Made by a program: the position numbers and the translations under genes. Shown here piece by piece: positions 63,070 to 64,000 of a stretch of DNA of 64,000 bases (position 1 is the first letter of the stretch; each line of letters begins with the position of its first letter). Below the pieces are notes generated by a model. That model worked only from the letters and a program-made list of their open reading frames with translations. It was not told where the DNA came from and searched no databases. The stretch is from Zunongwangia sp. ESRF-bin46 (GTDB lineage: Bacteria; Bacteroidota; Bacteroidia; Flavobacteriales; Flavobacteriaceae): NCBI GenBank assembly GCA_002631855.1, contig NTLF01000004.1, positions 62,001-126,000 of the forward strand. Reading direction: 5' to 3'.

Positions 63070-64000
63070 TTAGATTCCGATGGAACTTGATTTGATGGCC
63101 ACTTCCGCACCACGTCGTAGCTTGTTAAATATTTTCATTACCAATTGTGCCTGCGTGACCGGAATACTCGGCATTATTGGAATATTACTTTCACGCATTA
63201 ATTTGAACGCAATCGCTTTTTCGTTGGTTGGTAGTTTCATCAACGATGCAAAATAGATTTTCGGATTCTTGATGAAATCCTTTCTTGCCTTATAGGTTTC
63301 AGCGAAGTTCCTTTGATAGCCAAAAGTCTTATCAAAAGTCTTTTCTGCTTTCTCAAAAAACCCATCTCTATCAAATCCCCGTTTTACCGTTTTACCATTT
63401 AATTCAACGTCGGAAGCTTTATATTTACTTCCAGGTGACAAACTGAATCGGTTTGATGCATCCTTGCGGCTAACGATAATATGTAAATGGCTTTGGTCTC
63501 CTGCTTTTGGCATTCCTTGTACTATTCGTTTTCCGTTCTGTTGGTGCGGTGCTTCTCTTTCTAGTTTCCCGATTTCTTTTTCCAATTTTTTCACATTTCC
63601 TTCTGCTCGTCCATCTAGCACATTTCGGACTTCAGTTTTTAATTGAAGTATTTTTGTGGCAAAAGGCTGGTTTTCCTGCACCTGTTTATCTGTTCCTTTA
63701 AAGGTTCTTTGGTGTTCAATTTTTGCATAGTATTTTATATCATCGATATTGACGGGTCGCCCATTTATTTCACGGTTGAATGAAGCCACATAATCCTTCA
63801 TAATCTCCCGGGTATATTTTTGCAAATCTTTATTATGGTTTTGCAACCGTTTCAGTTCGTATTGTGAAGGGCTTACGATAATAGAATAAAACCGTGGCTC
63901 GTGCTTTTCAAGTTTTGCGGTATTGCTATCAATTTCCCTGACCACTTCCTCTGCTGAAATCTCGTCGCCATATTGGTTAAAAAAATGCTCCATATCCTGT
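63070..64000 (-). CDS. mobB: MobB/DUF5712-type relaxase, N-terminus beyond the window
   Basis: An open frame of at least 307 residues runs off the right edge without a stop. A downstream ATG at 63993 is internal to the family pattern. SHLHIIVSRKDASNRFSLSPG is a relaxase-like His motif (HLHIIVSR). It is likely the DUF5712 group that nicks oriT. It is upstream of mobC, so a mobB-mobC operon. The missing N-terminus is expected to be about 40 residues. Confidence 0.85.
   Translation of the reverse strand, partial: QDMEHFFNQYGDEISAEEVVREIDSNTAKLEKHEPRFYSIIVSPSQYELKRLQNHNKDLQKYTREIMKDYVASFNREINGRPVNIDDIKYYAKIEHQRTFKGTDKQVQENQPFATKILQLKTEVRNVLDGRAEGNVKKLEKEIGKLEREAPHQQNGKRIVQGMPKAGDQSHLHIIVSRKDASNRFSLSPGSKYKASDVELNGKTVKRGFDRDGFFEKAEKTFDKTFGYQRNFAETYKARKDFIKNPKIYFASLMKLPTNEKAIAFKLMRESNIPIMPSIPVTQAQLVMKIFNKLRRGAEVAIKSSSIGI

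Larger units (their letters stand above)
25418..64000. mobile_element. Integrative conjugative element with metal-resistance cargo (one end only)
   Basis: The element is bounded on the left by the disrupted tRNA-Leu and a tyrosine recombinase. It carries RteC- and excisionase-like regulators, a Bacteroidetes-type tra operon, a coupling protein and a relaxase, with metal-handling and restriction-like cargo. The other end is outside the window, so total size and the second junction are unknown. Confidence 0.88.

Overview
The window comes from a chromosome of the Bacteroidetes, almost certainly a member of the Flavobacteriaceae. The evidence is the gliding genes gldD and gldE in the arrangement mutY-ssb-gldE-gldD, secreted proteins with type IX secretion (T9SS) C-terminal sorting domains, ribosomal protein L21 with a lysine/alanine-rich and HhH extension, promoters of the TAnnTTTG type, very few Shine-Dalgarno sequences, and AT-rich DNA. 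I cannot name a genus.

Bases 1 to about 25360 are ordinary core chromosome. In order they hold: a truncated secreted protein and a transglutaminase-like protein; rplU-rpmA; a DUF4199 protein and an EamA transporter; mutY-ssb-gldE-gldD; a divergent HU gene with a 30-residue basic protein; an RNase E/G-type ribonuclease behind a strikingly structured leader; recX; nrdB and nrdA (class Ia ribonucleotide reductase); a three-gene envelope-glycan operon (GT2, DUF6056-like membrane protein, lipoprotein); a lipoprotein, a DUF3109 protein, MarC, an S41 peptidase with a dCMP-deaminase-like enzyme, and a HupE/UreJ-like protein; and four tandem secreted paralogues with nearly identical T9SS tails.

At 25361-25442 a tRNA-Leu(CAA) gene keeps its 3' part and anticodon arm but has an aberrant 5' part. 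A tyrosine recombinase starts 130 bp further on. I read this as one end of an integrative conjugative element (ICE) that fills the rest of the window and runs past base 64000.

The ICE has three parts. (1) About 26.8-46.1 kb is a metal-handling cargo island, almost all on the + strand: DUF6660 protein, CusA fused to a TolC-like channel, CusB, a PII-like protein, two Fur-family regulators, a SpoIIAA-like protein, a Met/Cys-rich secreted protein, a multicopper oxidase, dihydrolipoamide dehydrogenase, a small acidic protein, an acyl-carrier-like protein lacking the phosphopantetheine serine, a CDF transporter, LspA, a CaCA exchanger, a Cd/Zn/Pb-type P-ATPase, two paralogous tiny membrane proteins and a cytochrome c-FTR1 fusion. 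Together they suggest export and oxidation of Cu(I)/Zn/Cd/Pb-type ions and handling of iron. (2) About 46.3-57.4 kb holds an RteC-like regulator, an excisionase-like HTH protein, an accessory gene pair, a cell-wall amidase, and Bacteroidetes-type conjugation genes (TraE, F, G, I, J, K, M, N). (3) From 57.6 kb an AT-rich two-gene restriction-modification-like unit (Eco57I-type N6 methylase plus a PD-(D/E)xK-like nuclease) sits between the tra genes and the convergent mobilisation genes (VirD4/MobC-type coupling protein and a DUF5712/MobB-type relaxase cut by the window edge).

No gene-free stretch exceeds about 300 bp. The main items for a second look are the serine-less carrier protein beside lpdA, the chimeric tRNA junction, the hairpin-rich leader of the RNase gene, the restriction-like cargo, and several structured non-coding elements in the metal island.
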